Assembly: GCF_963682185.1 (NCBI RefSeq)
Contig: NZ_OY821667.1
Location: forward strand, 3,175,501 to 3,239,500
Source: an uncultured Cohaesibacter sp.
GTDB lineage: Bacteria; Pseudomonadota; Alphaproteobacteria; Rhizobiales; Cohaesibacteraceae
Direction of reading: 5' to 3'
Length of the DNA stretch: 64,000 nucleotides
Positions 45,277-54,302 of the stretch are shown here, one piece after another; the stretch's first letter is position 1; each line of letters opens with the position of its first letter. Under the pieces are notes generated by a model. The model saw only the letters and a program-made list of their open reading frames with translations, had not been told where the DNA came from and made no database searches. The position numbers were made by a program, and so were the translations under genes.

Positions 45277-45327
45277 GGTTTAATCTCTTCTTGGTCTTTG
45301 TATATAATTTAATCCTCTAACTTCTAA

Positions 45328-45373
45328 ATTTAGCCTTGGCTAAATAAATTTCAAGATAGAGCCCAGGCTATAT
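45328..45373. promoter_or_regulatory. Two MntR-box-like palindromes
   Basis: ATTTAGCC-TT-GGCTAAAT (45328-45345) is a perfect 18-base palindrome. ATAGAGCC-CA-GGCTATAT (45356-45373) repeats the AGCC/GGCT core with one mismatch. They lie 52-97 bases upstream of mntH and 146-191 bases before mntR, as expected for manganese-dependent control of mntH and possibly autoregulation. Confidence 0.7.
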
Positions 45374-45518
45374 TTTAAATAATGAACAATAAAATTCACG
45401 TTAGGGTGTGCGCCTTATTTGCCAATTGCAAATTGGTTCTGCATTCTTTACCCAAGGCATCAAGAGAATCTCGATCATCAGGATCGGCCTGAAACCAACG
45501 CAAGCAAAGAAGAAGACA

Positions 45519-45947
45519 ATGCCAGAGAGCCCCAGTCGTCCATCCAAACAGAGCCTGCGTTTTGTGCGCGCGCGCGAGGCTCAAGCCTCAGCGGTCATGG
45601 AAGACTATGTGGAAATGATCGGCGATCTGATTGCTGAGTTGGGTGAAGCACGCACAGCAGACATTGCTGAGCGCATGGGGGTCGCACACCCCACGGCAAC
45701 CAAGGCCATTGCACGGCTCAAGCGCGAAGGGCTGGCTGTTTCAAGACCTTATCGCGGTGTGTTTCTGACCGAAGAAGGGGAGGCGCTGGCCAATCGAGTA
45801 CGCGCCCGCCATCGCTCCGTGGTCGAGCTGCTGGTCGCGGTGGGGGTTCCCAGAGAGACCGCCGAAATTGATGCCGAGGGCATCGAGCACCACGTTTCCC
45901 AGCAGACCCTTGCAGCCTTCGATAAATATCTGGCGGACAAAGAATAG
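45519..45947 (+). CDS. mntR: Manganese-dependent transcriptional regulator MntR
   Basis: A 142-residue DtxR/MntR-family repressor. The winged helix (about 15-75) contains TADIAERMGVAHPTATKAIARLKREGL and the wing YRGVFLTEEG. The metal-binding dimer domain (about 85-142) includes GVPRETAEIDAEGIEHHVS, with acidic and His ligands. It lacks the C-terminal SH3-like domain of DtxR, as MntR does. The ATG at 45519 gives the usual length. It is divergent from mntH and ends at a terminator. Confidence 0.9.
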   Translation: MPESPSRPSKQSLRFVRAREAQASAVMEDYVEMIGDLIAELGEARTADIAERMGVAHPTATKAIARLKREGLAVSRPYRGVFLTEEGEALANRVRARHRSVVELLVAVGVPRETAEIDAEGIEHHVSQQTLAAFDKYLADKE

Positions 45948-45973
45948 GGCGCTCGCCGAAGCTGCGCCCTTTT
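45946..45973 (+). terminator. Terminator overlapping the mntR stop
   Basis: AGGGCGC (45946-45952) and GCGCCCT (45964-45970) form a 7-bp stem with an 11-base loop and TTTT tail. Its left arm includes the last two bases of the stop codon. Confidence 0.75.
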
Positions 45974-46043
45974 CTGAGCTCTATTATAGGACACTCAGCT
46001 GCCCCCATGTCGGGATGACTGGTGCAAGGCACCCCAAAATCAA

Positions 46044-46754
46044 TTAGCCTAGAAGCTCGTCGAGCGTTTTGATAATCAGGTCCGAACCAGCCTCCGTGAG
46101 AGCCTTGCCGTGCATGGTGCGCAGTTCGTCATCGTTCAGATGGCTGCCGCCGACCAGACCGACAACGCGCCCTACGCCTGCTGCCTTGGCGCCAACGGTG
46201 CCTGCAATGCCATCTTCGACAACCATGCAGTCTTTCGGATCTACATTCAGCGCTTTGGCCGCATGTAGGAAGATATCCGGTGCAGGCTTGCCATTGGGTA
46301 CCATCTCGGTGCTGAAGCAACGGCCCTCAAAGCGTTTTTCCTGACCAATCTTGGAGAGGGCCAGCTGTAGCCGGTCCGGGCTGCTGCCCGACGCGATGCA
46401 GTAGGGAATATTTTCTGCATCCAGCTTGTCGAGCAGGGCTTCAGCACCACTGATCATGGTCAAACCCTGTTCCATGCGTTCCATGACCCGTTTATGCCAG
46501 CCTTCAGGGAAAACACCCGCCGGGTCGCGTCCGGTCTTTTCATGCATGAAATGGGTAATGTCGCGTGGAGCCGTGCCAAGGAAGCCCTTGACCAGAGCAC
46601 TCCATTCCATCTGAATGCCATGTTCTTCAAAACTGTTTTTAAGTTCGCCAAGGGAAATAGGCTCACTGTCGACAAGAACGCCATCAAAATCGAAGATAAC
46701 GGCCTTGATGCCGGAAAGGGGATGAGAATTCAAATGAATGTCCTGTTCAATCAC
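46044..46754 (-). CDS. HAD-family hydrolase, beta-phosphoglucomutase-like
   Basis: A 236-residue phosphatase/phosphomutase-like protein. Motif I is VIFDFDGVLVDSEP (residues about 20-33, nucleophile first Asp of DFDG). SGSSPDRL provides motif II (Ser/Thr), KPAPDIFLHAAK the Lys of motif III, and VVEDGIAG the acidic motif IV. The alpha-helical cap between motifs I and II places it with beta-phosphoglucomutase and sugar-phosphatase relatives. The start is a GTG at 46754, weakly supported. It follows a LacI-family regulator gene by 66 bases, likely one operon, so a sugar phosphate is the probable substrate. Confidence 0.85.
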   Translation of the reverse strand: MIEQDIHLNSHPLSGIKAVIFDFDGVLVDSEPISLGELKNSFEEHGIQMEWSALVKGFLGTAPRDITHFMHEKTGRDPAGVFPEGWHKRVMERMEQGLTMISGAEALLDKLDAENIPYCIASGSSPDRLQLALSKIGQEKRFEGRCFSTEMVPNGKPAPDIFLHAAKALNVDPKDCMVVEDGIAGTVGAKAAGVGRVVGLVGGSHLNDDELRTMHGKALTEAGSDLIIKTLDELLG

Positions 46755-46820
46755 GAAGCCAGCCCGAAAAGGGGCTTCAGGTAAGTGGGGTGGGTCTGAA
46801 ACTGGCGCAAACGGCGCCAG

Positions 46821-47828
46821 CTAATGGGGGTTAAACTCTTCTGTTGTTGGTTCCAGCTTCTGCATCAGCGGGGCCTGGGGCTGCTCGATGGCCTGAATGG
46901 CAGCCTTGGCCAGAAAATCTCCCGCTTCGGTAAGATCCTGATAGACGGATAGAATTTCACCCCGGATGAATTTCAGATAGGGGCTGGCTTCCTTGGCGAA
47001 AACATCAATATCAACACCGATGGTCCTGCCGCTTTGCTCGATGGCTGCCAGGGAAAGCACAGCCGTGGCCGTTGACGGTGCGATAATGGCGTCGACGCTT
47101 TTATCGTTATCCAGCCGGGTAAGCAATGCTTGCAGGAGATTTTCGCTCGTGTCGTGGCTCGTTGCGCCTTTGAGCACCTCCATCGTGAAGGGCTGTGTCT
47201 GGTTGGCCTGCTCCAATCCTTTGATCAGATGCTGGCTGTAGCTGAGATCATCAGGCGGGCAGACCACCAGAAAATGGCTGCGGCCCTTGGCAACAAGGCG
47301 CTGAGCGGCCATTTCCCCAAAGGCTTCGGTGTCAAAATCGAAATAACGATGCTTCTCTTGCCAGTCGGTGCGCCCATAGGCCGCAAAGGGAAAATTGCGT
47401 TCCATAAGATAGGCGACGCGCTCATCCTCCGGTTTGGTCTGGTTGAGGATGATCGCGTCTGCGGCGCGGGTTTCTACCACATGCTTGACGACATTCAACC
47501 TGTCTTCAGGCGAGGAGAAAGTGACGATATTCATGTGATAGACCGTACCGGTCAGACTATGGGCGATCGCCGAGATCAGGCGTCCGGTGTGATCGTCAAT
47601 GACATCGTGATCGGCTGAGAGCACCAGCGAGATAACATTGGTTCTGCCCGTAACAAGACCAAGCCCGGAGCGGTTGCGCACATAACCGATCTCCCGGGCA
47701 ATCTTCTTGACCTTTTCCTTGGTGTCCGCCCCGATCTCCGGGCCATCATTGAGCGCCCTTGAGACGGTGGTCACGGCAAAGCCGCTCAATTCGGAAATGG
47801 TCTTCAAAGTGGGTCTTTTATGGGGCAT
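46821..47828 (-). CDS. LacI-family transcriptional regulator
   Basis: A 335-residue repressor. The N-terminal helix-turn-helix PTLKTISELSGFAVTTVSRALN (about 6-27) and hinge GLVTGRTNVISLVLS lead into a periplasmic-binding-protein-like sensor domain. The ATG at 47828 follows AAGGTG; an upstream TTG at 47837 is less likely. It precedes the HAD hydrolase gene and may control it. Effector probably a sugar, not identifiable. Confidence 0.9.
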   Translation of the reverse strand: MPHKRPTLKTISELSGFAVTTVSRALNDGPEIGADTKEKVKKIAREIGYVRNRSGLGLVTGRTNVISLVLSADHDVIDDHTGRLISAIAHSLTGTVYHMNIVTFSSPEDRLNVVKHVVETRAADAIILNQTKPEDERVAYLMERNFPFAAYGRTDWQEKHRYFDFDTEAFGEMAAQRLVAKGRSHFLVVCPPDDLSYSQHLIKGLEQANQTQPFTMEVLKGATSHDTSENLLQALLTRLDNDKSVDAIIAPSTATAVLSLAAIEQSGRTIGVDIDVFAKEASPYLKFIRGEILSVYQDLTEAGDFLAKAAIQAIEQPQAPLMQKLEPTTEEFNPH

Positions 47829-47911
47829 GCGCAACACCTTGGTTCTGGGCGTTGTTATACAGCCAATTTTTGCTGATTAGCAACAAGAACAGCTGCATCA
47901 CCACGCGTCCT

Positions 47912-48895
47912 TTAGGCCGACAGGATCTCGCAATAGAGTTCCGGATCGACATTGGCTCCGGAAATGACAATCGCGAGGGCTCCGTCGTGATCGGGGATCT
48001 TGCCTGCAAGAGCAGCCGCAAGCCCGGCTGAACCACCCGGCTCTGCCACAAGCTTGAGCTTCTCGAAGGCGAAGCGAACAGCAGCGCGCACTTCATCATC
48101 ACTGACCGCCAATCCTCCTGCCAGCTTCTGCTTGTTGATCGGAAGGGTCATCGTGCCCGGATAGGGCGATTGCAATGCATCGCAAATGGAACGGGCTTTG
48201 GGATCATTGCCTGCTGGTGTGTCGCTTGCAAGCGACCGGCCCGTGCTGTCAAAACCTTCCGGTTCTGCCGAATAGACCTTTGCTTCTGGGCATTTTTCCT
48301 TGATGGCCGTTGCTGTGCCCGAAATCAGGCCTCCGCCGCCGCAAGGCGCAATAACAGCGCCGATGGTGGCGCCCACCTCTTCGGCCTGCTGGGCAATTTC
48401 CAGCCCGACTGTGCCCTGTCCTGCAATGATGAAGGGGTCATCATAAGAAGGCACCAGAATAGCGCCCTGTTCCTTGACGAGCGCCATGGCGATCTCTTCG
48501 CGGGATTCGGTGTAGCGATCATAAAAGATGATGTCGGCGCCAAGGGCGCGGGTGTTGTTGACCTTGATCTTGGGGGCGTCGCTGGGCATGACGATGGTGG
48601 CCTGAATGCCATTCATGCTGGCTGCTGCCGCTATGCCCTGCGCATGGTTGCCTGAAGACCATGCGATCACCCCGGCTTCTTTTTGCGATGGGTCTATGGT
48701 TGAGATCCGGTTGAAAGCGCCACGGAACTTGAACGAACCGGTATGCTGAGCCCCTTCAAACTTGATCAATACCCGTTTGCCAAGCCTTTCATTGAGCGGG
48801 GCAAATTCGAGCAAGGGAGTGTGCACGGCATGGCCTTCAAGGCGTTTGGCGGCTCTCAGAATATCATCAAATGAAATGGCTAAATTGTCTGACAT
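47912..48895 (-). CDS. Threonine/serine dehydratase-like PLP enzyme
   Basis: A 327-residue fold-type II PLP enzyme. HTGSFKFRGA (about 51-60) carries the PLP Lys, SSGNHAQG binds the phosphate and the PLP ring, and CGGGGLISG is the glycine loop. It lacks the C-terminal ACT-like regulatory domain of biosynthetic IlvA, so it belongs to the catabolic threonine dehydratase/serine racemase group. ATG 48895 with AGAGAT upstream is preferred over the longer frame. Exact substrate is uncertain. Confidence 0.85.
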   Translation of the reverse strand: MSDNLAISFDDILRAAKRLEGHAVHTPLLEFAPLNERLGKRVLIKFEGAQHTGSFKFRGAFNRISTIDPSQKEAGVIAWSSGNHAQGIAAAASMNGIQATIVMPSDAPKIKVNNTRALGADIIFYDRYTESREEIAMALVKEQGAILVPSYDDPFIIAGQGTVGLEIAQQAEEVGATIGAVIAPCGGGGLISGTATAIKEKCPEAKVYSAEPEGFDSTGRSLASDTPAGNDPKARSICDALQSPYPGTMTLPINKQKLAGGLAVSDDEVRAAVRFAFEKLKLVAEPGGSAGLAAALAGKIPDHDGALAIVISGANVDPELYCEILSA

Positions 48896-49019
48896 CAGGG
48901 AAATCTCTGGATAGGAAGAACGAAGGAAGGGAGTAGGCAAAGAGACGGTTTAACACATGCCTCTTCGCATCATATTGAGGCCGCGGCATGACGGCACAAA
49001 AGGGCAAATTCTGGGGTGA

Positions 49020-49253
49020 CTAGGACGCTTCATCCTCGCTTGGCGGCCCTGCTGGTTGATCTTTGGGGGGCTCATATTCAAGCAGCAGATGATAAACGCA
49101 AATCACCCCGACAACACCGAAGATCGCAGCCCAAGTGGTGCTGGCCATGAGAAATTCAAACAGACCCCAACCCAGAGTCACGCCGCAAATCAGCAGCCGA
49201 ACCCAGAGCGGCTTGAGCATGGGATGTGAAGTGTCGAACAAACTTGCCTCCAT
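49020..49253 (-). CDS. DUF3329-type small membrane protein
   Basis: A 77-residue protein with two predicted helices (about 16-35 and 38-60), HPMLKPLWVRLLICG and LGWGLFEF at the N-terminus, and a charged Pro/Glu-rich tail. The pattern resembles DUF3329 proteins of alphaproteobacteria. It is 93 bases upstream of nothing recognisable on its strand; the VIT-family gene lies 94 bases before it, so co-transcription is possible. Function unknown. Confidence 0.65.
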   Translation of the reverse strand: MEASLFDTSHPMLKPLWVRLLICGVTLGWGLFEFLMASTTWAAIFGVVGVICVYHLLLEYEPPKDQPAGPPSEDEAS

Positions 49254-49346
49254 CGCAAAATGCGCCCGTTGCGCGTCAGTCTATCTTCTCTAGCGCTTTT
49301 TGTCTCAGATGACCAGACACCATCGCACCGTTGGCGATGGCAAAGC

Positions 49347-50075
49347 TCAGCCGATGACAGCCCCGACGACGAAAGCAACGATGGCGCAGGCGCCACCAAC
49401 CAGAACCGTCTCACCCACGCAGCGCAGTATCTTTTCGCGTGTAGACCACCAGCGCAGCAGGCCAAGCCCGACGAGCGCCATGAAGGTTGTGAAAACCGAA
49501 AGGAAAAAGGCGCTCTGGGTGGGGGGCATCAGAAGATAGGGCACCAGCGGAATGATGCCGAAGGCTACGAAAGACAGAAAAGTCACAAATCCGTCCAAAG
49601 CCGGAGACACATGGCGCATGTCATGCATTTCCAGCTCGTAATTCATCATCAGATCGGCAACCAGCTCCGGGCTCTTCATGATTTCGTCTGCAATCTTTTT
49701 CGCCGACTCCAGGGGTAGCCCGCGCTCGGTCATCATTTGCACCAATTCTGCATATTCCTGCTGCGGATGATGTTCCAGCTCTTCAAAAACGAATTTGCGC
49801 TGTTTGTGATAAAGATCCTTTTGGGATCTGGTGGAGAGAAATTCTCCCAACCCCATGGACACCGCATCTGCAAACAGGTTGGCAAGCCCGAACACCAGAA
49901 CCGCGATGGCGCCGATCTGGGCCACGCCCTCGGCTTGCGCGCCCGCAAATCCGGCCACAATGGCAAAGGTGGTCACGATACCATCATTGCCGCCATAGAC
50001 GAGTTGTTTGAGAAAATCCTGCACCTCTCCCAGGTTGTGGACTTCTCGTCTGTGGTGATTCCAGTCGATCGTCAT
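49347..50075 (-). CDS. VIT1/CCC1-family metal transporter
   Basis: A 242-residue membrane protein. The N-terminus DFLKQLVYGGNDGIVTTFAIVAGFAGA is the first helix of the vacuolar iron transporter/CCC1 family, which moves Fe2+ or Mn2+ out of the cytoplasm in exchange for protons. A cytoplasmic acidic helix pair (about 80-150, with EELEHHPQQEYAE) corresponds to the metal-binding domain of VIT1. About five helices are expected. It lies near two metal-related loci (mntH/mntR and the imelysin operon). Confidence 0.88.
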   Translation of the reverse strand: MTIDWNHHRREVHNLGEVQDFLKQLVYGGNDGIVTTFAIVAGFAGAQAEGVAQIGAIAVLVFGLANLFADAVSMGLGEFLSTRSQKDLYHKQRKFVFEELEHHPQQEYAELVQMMTERGLPLESAKKIADEIMKSPELVADLMMNYELEMHDMRHVSPALDGFVTFLSFVAFGIIPLVPYLLMPPTQSAFFLSVFTTFMALVGLGLLRWWSTREKILRCVGETVLVGGACAIVAFVVGAVIG

Positions 50076-50422
50076 GGGTCTGCTCTCCCCCGCATCGTCA
50101 TGAATAGAAGACCTTTGTTCTGCATAGCATAATTCGTTTCAGAAGGCTTTGACCTTATGAAAGGCAGGGGAAAAACGCGCGCTAAAGTCAATGCATTTTG
50201 TCAGGCACTCTCAACAGAATTTTATTATGACAATGACAATCAACTTTACAAAGATGAATTTTTAATTCAAGTTTCGAGCCTTGAGAAGGAGAGAAGGCGC
50301 GCTGAAACGATCGGTATAAAAATGATCGATTGGCGGTCTTTACGAGCTCCAATGAGCCCGGCGTTTTGGTGCTGGCTCATCTGGAACCCATTGGGACACG
50401 AAAGAATTGGGGAAACAATCCG
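50076..50422. other. Upstream region of the imelysin operon
   Basis: No gene is present between the VIT-family gene and the imelysin start. The middle (50215-50275) is AT-rich and contains TGACAATGACAATCAA; it is the probable promoter region for the rightward operon. Confidence 0.4.
50228..50243. promoter_or_regulatory. Possible Fur/iron-responsive box before the imelysin operon
   Basis: TGACAATGACAATCAA has the AT-rich, direct ATGACAAT-like hexamer pattern seen in some Fur/Mur sites, in a segment that should hold the promoter. It is not a clear palindrome, so the assignment is weak. Confidence 0.25.
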
Positions 50423-51700
50423 ATGAAAACTAATCGATTGCTTGGATATTCTGTTGCCTGCCTGCTCGGTCTTGGCGCAGCCGCAACCGCTGCAGAGCCG
50501 GTGAGCAAAGAAGCCGTCCTGGAAACCTATGCCAATATCGCTGAAGCCAAATATACTGACAGCCTGATTGCAGCCCAGAAGCTGCAAAGCGCTGTTGATG
50601 CCCTGATCGCCAATCCATCGGCCGATAGCTTGACGGCCGCGCGCGCTGCGTGGCTTGCTTCCCGCGTGCCTTATCAGCAGACCGAAGTCTATCGCTTTGG
50701 CAACGCCATCGTTGATGACTGGGAAGGCAAGGTCAATGCCTGGCCACTGGATGAAGGCCTGATCGACTATGTCGACGCCTCTTATGGTGGCCCGACCGAC
50801 GAAAACGAATATGCGGCGCTGAATGTCATCGCCAATCCTTCCTTTACCCTGTCGGGCGAAGAGATTGATGCCAGCGCCATCACGCCGGAGCTGCTGGCCG
50901 AGACCCTGCATGAAGCAGACGGCATCGAAGCCAACGTGGCCACCGGCTACCACGCCATCGAGTTTCTGCTTTGGGGGCAAGATCTGCATGGCACCGAGCA
51001 TGGCGCCGGTGAACGCGCCTGGACAGATTATGCCAAGGGCGATGCCTGCACCAACGACAATTGCGATCGCCGTGCAGCCTACCTCAAGGCCGCAACCGAT
51101 CTGTTGGTCTCCGACCTCGACTGGATGGCCAAGCAGTGGCAAACGGGCGGCGAAGCCCGCGCCACGCTCATGTCTGACGAAAATGCTGGCATCGTGACAA
51201 TTGTCACCGGTATGGGCTCCCTTTCCTATGGGGAACAGGCCGGTGAGCGTATGCGCCTTGGCTTGATGCTGAATGATCCGGAAGAAGAGCATGATTGCTT
51301 CTCCGACAACACCCATAACAGCCACTATTATGATGGTCTTGGCATCCGCAATGCCTATGTCGGCGAATATGTGCGCGTCGATGGCTCCCGTGTTTCCGGC
51401 CCGTCCCTGTCCGATCTTGTTGCTGCATCCGACAAGGCTCTTGATGATGAGCTGACCGGCAAGCTGAACACCACCATGATCAAACTGGGTGCCATCAAGT
51501 CAGCCGCTGAAGCGGGCTTCAGCTATGATCAGATGCTGGCCCGTGGCAACGAAGGCGGCGAAGCGCTTGTTATGGGCGGTGTCAACGCGCTGGTTGATCA
51601 GACCAAATCCATTGAACGCGTTGTTTCCTCCCTCAAGCTCAACGATATCGAGTTTGAAGGGTCCGACAGCCTTGATAATCCGAATGCGGTTTTCCAATAA
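50423..51700 (+). CDS. Imelysin-family periplasmic protein
   Basis: A 425-residue exported protein with a signal peptide (about 1-24, ending ATAAEP). The imelysin (M75-like) marks are present: the GxHxxE motif GYHAIE at 175-180, NAWPLDEGLIDYV near 105-117, and a central helical bundle. Relatives include IrpA and EfeO-type proteins, implicated in iron or other metal uptake rather than proven peptidase activity. The ATG at 50423 is chosen for the signal peptide and a GGGGAAA stretch before it. It leads the four-gene operon. Confidence 0.9.
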   Translation: MKTNRLLGYSVACLLGLGAAATAAEPVSKEAVLETYANIAEAKYTDSLIAAQKLQSAVDALIANPSADSLTAARAAWLASRVPYQQTEVYRFGNAIVDDWEGKVNAWPLDEGLIDYVDASYGGPTDENEYAALNVIANPSFTLSGEEIDASAITPELLAETLHEADGIEANVATGYHAIEFLLWGQDLHGTEHGAGERAWTDYAKGDACTNDNCDRRAAYLKAATDLLVSDLDWMAKQWQTGGEARATLMSDENAGIVTIVTGMGSLSYGEQAGERMRLGLMLNDPEEEHDCFSDNTHNSHYYDGLGIRNAYVGEYVRVDGSRVSGPSLSDLVAASDKALDDELTGKLNTTMIKLGAIKSAAEAGFSYDQMLARGNEGGEALVMGGVNALVDQTKSIERVVSSLKLNDIEFEGSDSLDNPNAVFQ

Positions 51701-51721
51701 GCCCCTTTGAATGAAGACAGG

Positions 51722-51750
51722 AAGCGCGACCTTTCCAGGCTGCGCTTTTT
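51722..51750 (+). terminator. Hairpin with T-run between imelysin and DUF1111 genes
   Basis: AAGCGC (51722-51727) pairs with GCGCTT (51742-51747), with an inner CCT/AGG pair, followed by TTT. It lies in the gap after the imelysin stop and argues that the next gene starts at 51774 or 51783, not at 51711. Probably partial termination. Confidence 0.55.
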
Positions 51751-51773
51751 GCGTATCCGCTCCCTTGCAAGAA

Positions 51774-53297
51774 ATGACGCGCATGCTCCGTCTCGGCCTT
51801 AAAACTTTGCCCTTGTTTGTCGCATTGCCTGCTGTTGCTGGTCCGCTGGACGAGCCCCATCTATCCATCATTCCGCGCACAGCCTCGGAAGTGGAGCGCA
51901 TTGCACGTGTAACGGCACCGCCGCAGAGCTTTGACTCACCCCAGCGCTTTGAGGCTCTCTCGGCAGGGGCCGCCACTGTCCGGGTGCGCAAGGATGCCGA
52001 TGCTTTTTCCGAGCCGTCAGCGAGCATGGGCTTTGAAAGCGAACTGGAGTTTGAGCTGGGCAAGGCGATGTTTGAGAAACTCTGGGTGTCGTCTCCCTCG
52101 TCAACCAAGGCCTCAGACGGCCTTGGCCCGCTTTACAATGCCCGCTCCTGCATGCGCTGCCACATCAATGATGGGCGCGGTCATCCCCCTGAGAGCCATG
52201 ACGACAGCGCTGTCTCCATGTTCCTGCGCGTCGCGGTGCCTGATGAGACCGACCCAATGGTCGAGCGCATTGAGGGCTACCAAGGCACCATGGCCGACCC
52301 GACCTATGGCGGGCAGCTTCAGGATTTTGCTCTGGCTGGATATCCCGCAGAATATCGCCTGCGGATCGACTATCAAGAGATGAGCATACCCCTTGCGGGC
52401 GGGGATGAGGCCAGTTTGCGCAAACCAACTTACAAGGCTACCGATCTGGCCTATGGGCCACTGCATCCCGATGCCACGCTCAGCCCCCGCATAGCGCCGC
52501 AGATGATTGGCCTTGGGTTGCTCGAAGCCATTCCGGCGGCGGATATTCTTGCCAAGGCCGACCCGGAAGATATTGATGGCGATGGCATTTCCGGCAAGCC
52601 CAATATCATCTGGTCAGAGCGTTACCAGATGCCCATGTTGGGTCGCTTCGGTCTTAAGGCCGGCCGCCCGACGGTTGAGGAGCAATCTGCCGCAGCTTTC
52701 TTCCGCGATATCGGCATCTCCAATCCGCTCTTCCCTGATGCGTGGGGTGATTGCTCTTTGAACCAGAGCGACTGCCGCTCGGCGCTCCATGGCGACAAGG
52801 ATGTGCGCGGGACGGAACTGGATGAGACTGGGCTTGATCTCGTCACCTTCTATAGTCGCCATCTCGGCGTCCCAGCGCGGCGCGATGTGGAGGACAAGAC
52901 AGTTTTGCGCGGCAAAAAGCTGTTTCATGAGGTCGGCTGCGCCAGCTGTCATACCCCGTCCTACGTGACCCATCGTCTCAAGGATGAACCCGAATTGGGC
53001 TTCCAGCTGATATGGCCTTATACTGATCTTCTGTTGCATGATATGGGCGAAGGGCTCGCAGATGGCCAGCCCGAAGCCCGCGCTAACGGGCAGGAATGGC
53101 GTACGCCACCCCTCTGGGGCATTGGCCTCACCGAGCAGGTCTCCGGCCATCGCTTTTTCCTGCATGATGGCCGTGCTCGCTCTTTGTTGGAAGCCGTGCT
53201 CTGGCATGGCGGAGAAGCCGAGCCACAGCGAGACGCCGTTATCGCCATGCAGCCGGACGACCGCGCAGCCTTGATTTCATTTCTGGAAAGTTTGTAA
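51774..53297 (+). CDS. Di-heme oxidoreductase (DUF1111, cytochrome c peroxidase-like)
   Basis: A 507-residue exported c-type cytochrome. A signal peptide (about 1-22) ends AVAGP. Two heme-binding motifs are visible, CMRCH (126-130) and CASCH (389-393), with possible axial ligands downstream. The central DIDGDGISGKPNI (267-279) resembles a calcium-binding loop found in this family. Such thiol/di-heme oxidoreductases commonly neighbour imelysin genes. The start could also be 51783; 51711 is open but lies over a terminator-like hairpin. Confidence 0.87.
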   Translation: MTRMLRLGLKTLPLFVALPAVAGPLDEPHLSIIPRTASEVERIARVTAPPQSFDSPQRFEALSAGAATVRVRKDADAFSEPSASMGFESELEFELGKAMFEKLWVSSPSSTKASDGLGPLYNARSCMRCHINDGRGHPPESHDDSAVSMFLRVAVPDETDPMVERIEGYQGTMADPTYGGQLQDFALAGYPAEYRLRIDYQEMSIPLAGGDEASLRKPTYKATDLAYGPLHPDATLSPRIAPQMIGLGLLEAIPAADILAKADPEDIDGDGISGKPNIIWSERYQMPMLGRFGLKAGRPTVEEQSAAAFFRDIGISNPLFPDAWGDCSLNQSDCRSALHGDKDVRGTELDETGLDLVTFYSRHLGVPARRDVEDKTVLRGKKLFHEVGCASCHTPSYVTHRLKDEPELGFQLIWPYTDLLLHDMGEGLADGQPEARANGQEWRTPPLWGIGLTEQVSGHRFFLHDGRARSLLEAVLWHGGEAEPQRDAVIAMQPDDRAALISFLESL

Positions 53298-53299
53298 CC

Positions 53300-54301
53300 A
53301 TGTGGAAATATTGCCTTATTCTTTACAGCTTGCTTCTCGCCCCGGCCTATGCGCAAGAGGTCGATATGCCAAAGCTCGTCACCAATGTGGTGAATGAGCA
53401 TATTCTGCCCGGTTACGAACGCCTTGCGACCAGCTCGGCGGCTCTTTCCAAAGCGGTCGAGACCGGTTGCCCGGACGAACTGGATGCGGTGAAGGTGGCC
53501 TATAATGAGGCTTTTGATGCCTGGATGGGCGTCAGTCATCTGCGCTTTGGGCCTTCTGAAGAAAATAACCGCGCCTTTGCGCTGGCCTTCTGGCCCGATA
53601 CAAGGGGCTTTACGCCCAAGACCCTTGCGAGCCTGCTCACAGACAATGACCCGGCCATTCATGATGCGGAAAAATTCAAGACGGTGTCCATCGCCGCGCG
53701 GGGCTTCTACCCGATGGAATTCCTGCTCTATGACACCCAGTTTACCGAGCAGCCCGCGCCTCAACGCTGCGATCTTATGGCGGTCATGGCAAAGGATATC
53801 GCGGATAATTCTTCGGCCATCTTTAGGGATTGGCAGGCAGGCTACGGCGAGATGATGATCAAGGCTGATAATGATATCTACCGCGCGCCCGAAGAAGCGG
53901 TACGCCAGATCTATACAGCGCTTACGACCGGCCTGCAGTTCACCGCTCAAACGCGCCTTGGTCGCCCGATGGGCAGCTTTGAAAAGCCACGCCCCAACCG
54001 CGCCGAAGCCCGACGCTCCGAGCGCTCACAGCGCCATGTTCTGCTCTCGCTTCAGGCAAACCGTCAGTTGGCCTCGCTTCTGTCGGAAAATGACGAGGAT
54101 ATTGATCGGGGCTTTGAGCGCGCGATCCGTATTGCTGAAGAGCTGGACGACCCTGCCTTTGCTGGCGTCGGATCAATACAGGGGCGCATTCGCGTGGAGG
54201 CGTTGCAGGGCGCCATCACATTCACAATTGATCTCGTGGCAGAGTATCTTGGGCCGAAACTGGGAATCTCTGCTGGCTTTAACGCACTGGATGGAGACTG
54301 A
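53300..54301 (+). CDS. Second imelysin-family protein with a degenerate motif
   Basis: A 333-residue exported protein (signal peptide about 1-18, ending AYAQE). It follows the di-heme gene by 2 bases. The overall pattern is imelysin-like: VNEHILPGYE at the N-terminus and a long helical body. Yet the GxHxxE site reads GFYPME (135-140), Tyr replacing His. It may therefore bind metal differently or serve as a partner of the first imelysin. The TGA is one base before the next ATG, so translation is coupled. Confidence 0.82.
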   Translation: MWKYCLILYSLLLAPAYAQEVDMPKLVTNVVNEHILPGYERLATSSAALSKAVETGCPDELDAVKVAYNEAFDAWMGVSHLRFGPSEENNRAFALAFWPDTRGFTPKTLASLLTDNDPAIHDAEKFKTVSIAARGFYPMEFLLYDTQFTEQPAPQRCDLMAVMAKDIADNSSAIFRDWQAGYGEMMIKADNDIYRAPEEAVRQIYTALTTGLQFTAQTRLGRPMGSFEKPRPNRAEARRSERSQRHVLLSLQANRQLASLLSENDEDIDRGFERAIRIAEELDDPAFAGVGSIQGRIRVEALQGAITFTIDLVAEYLGPKLGISAGFNALDGD

Positions 54302-54302
54302 T

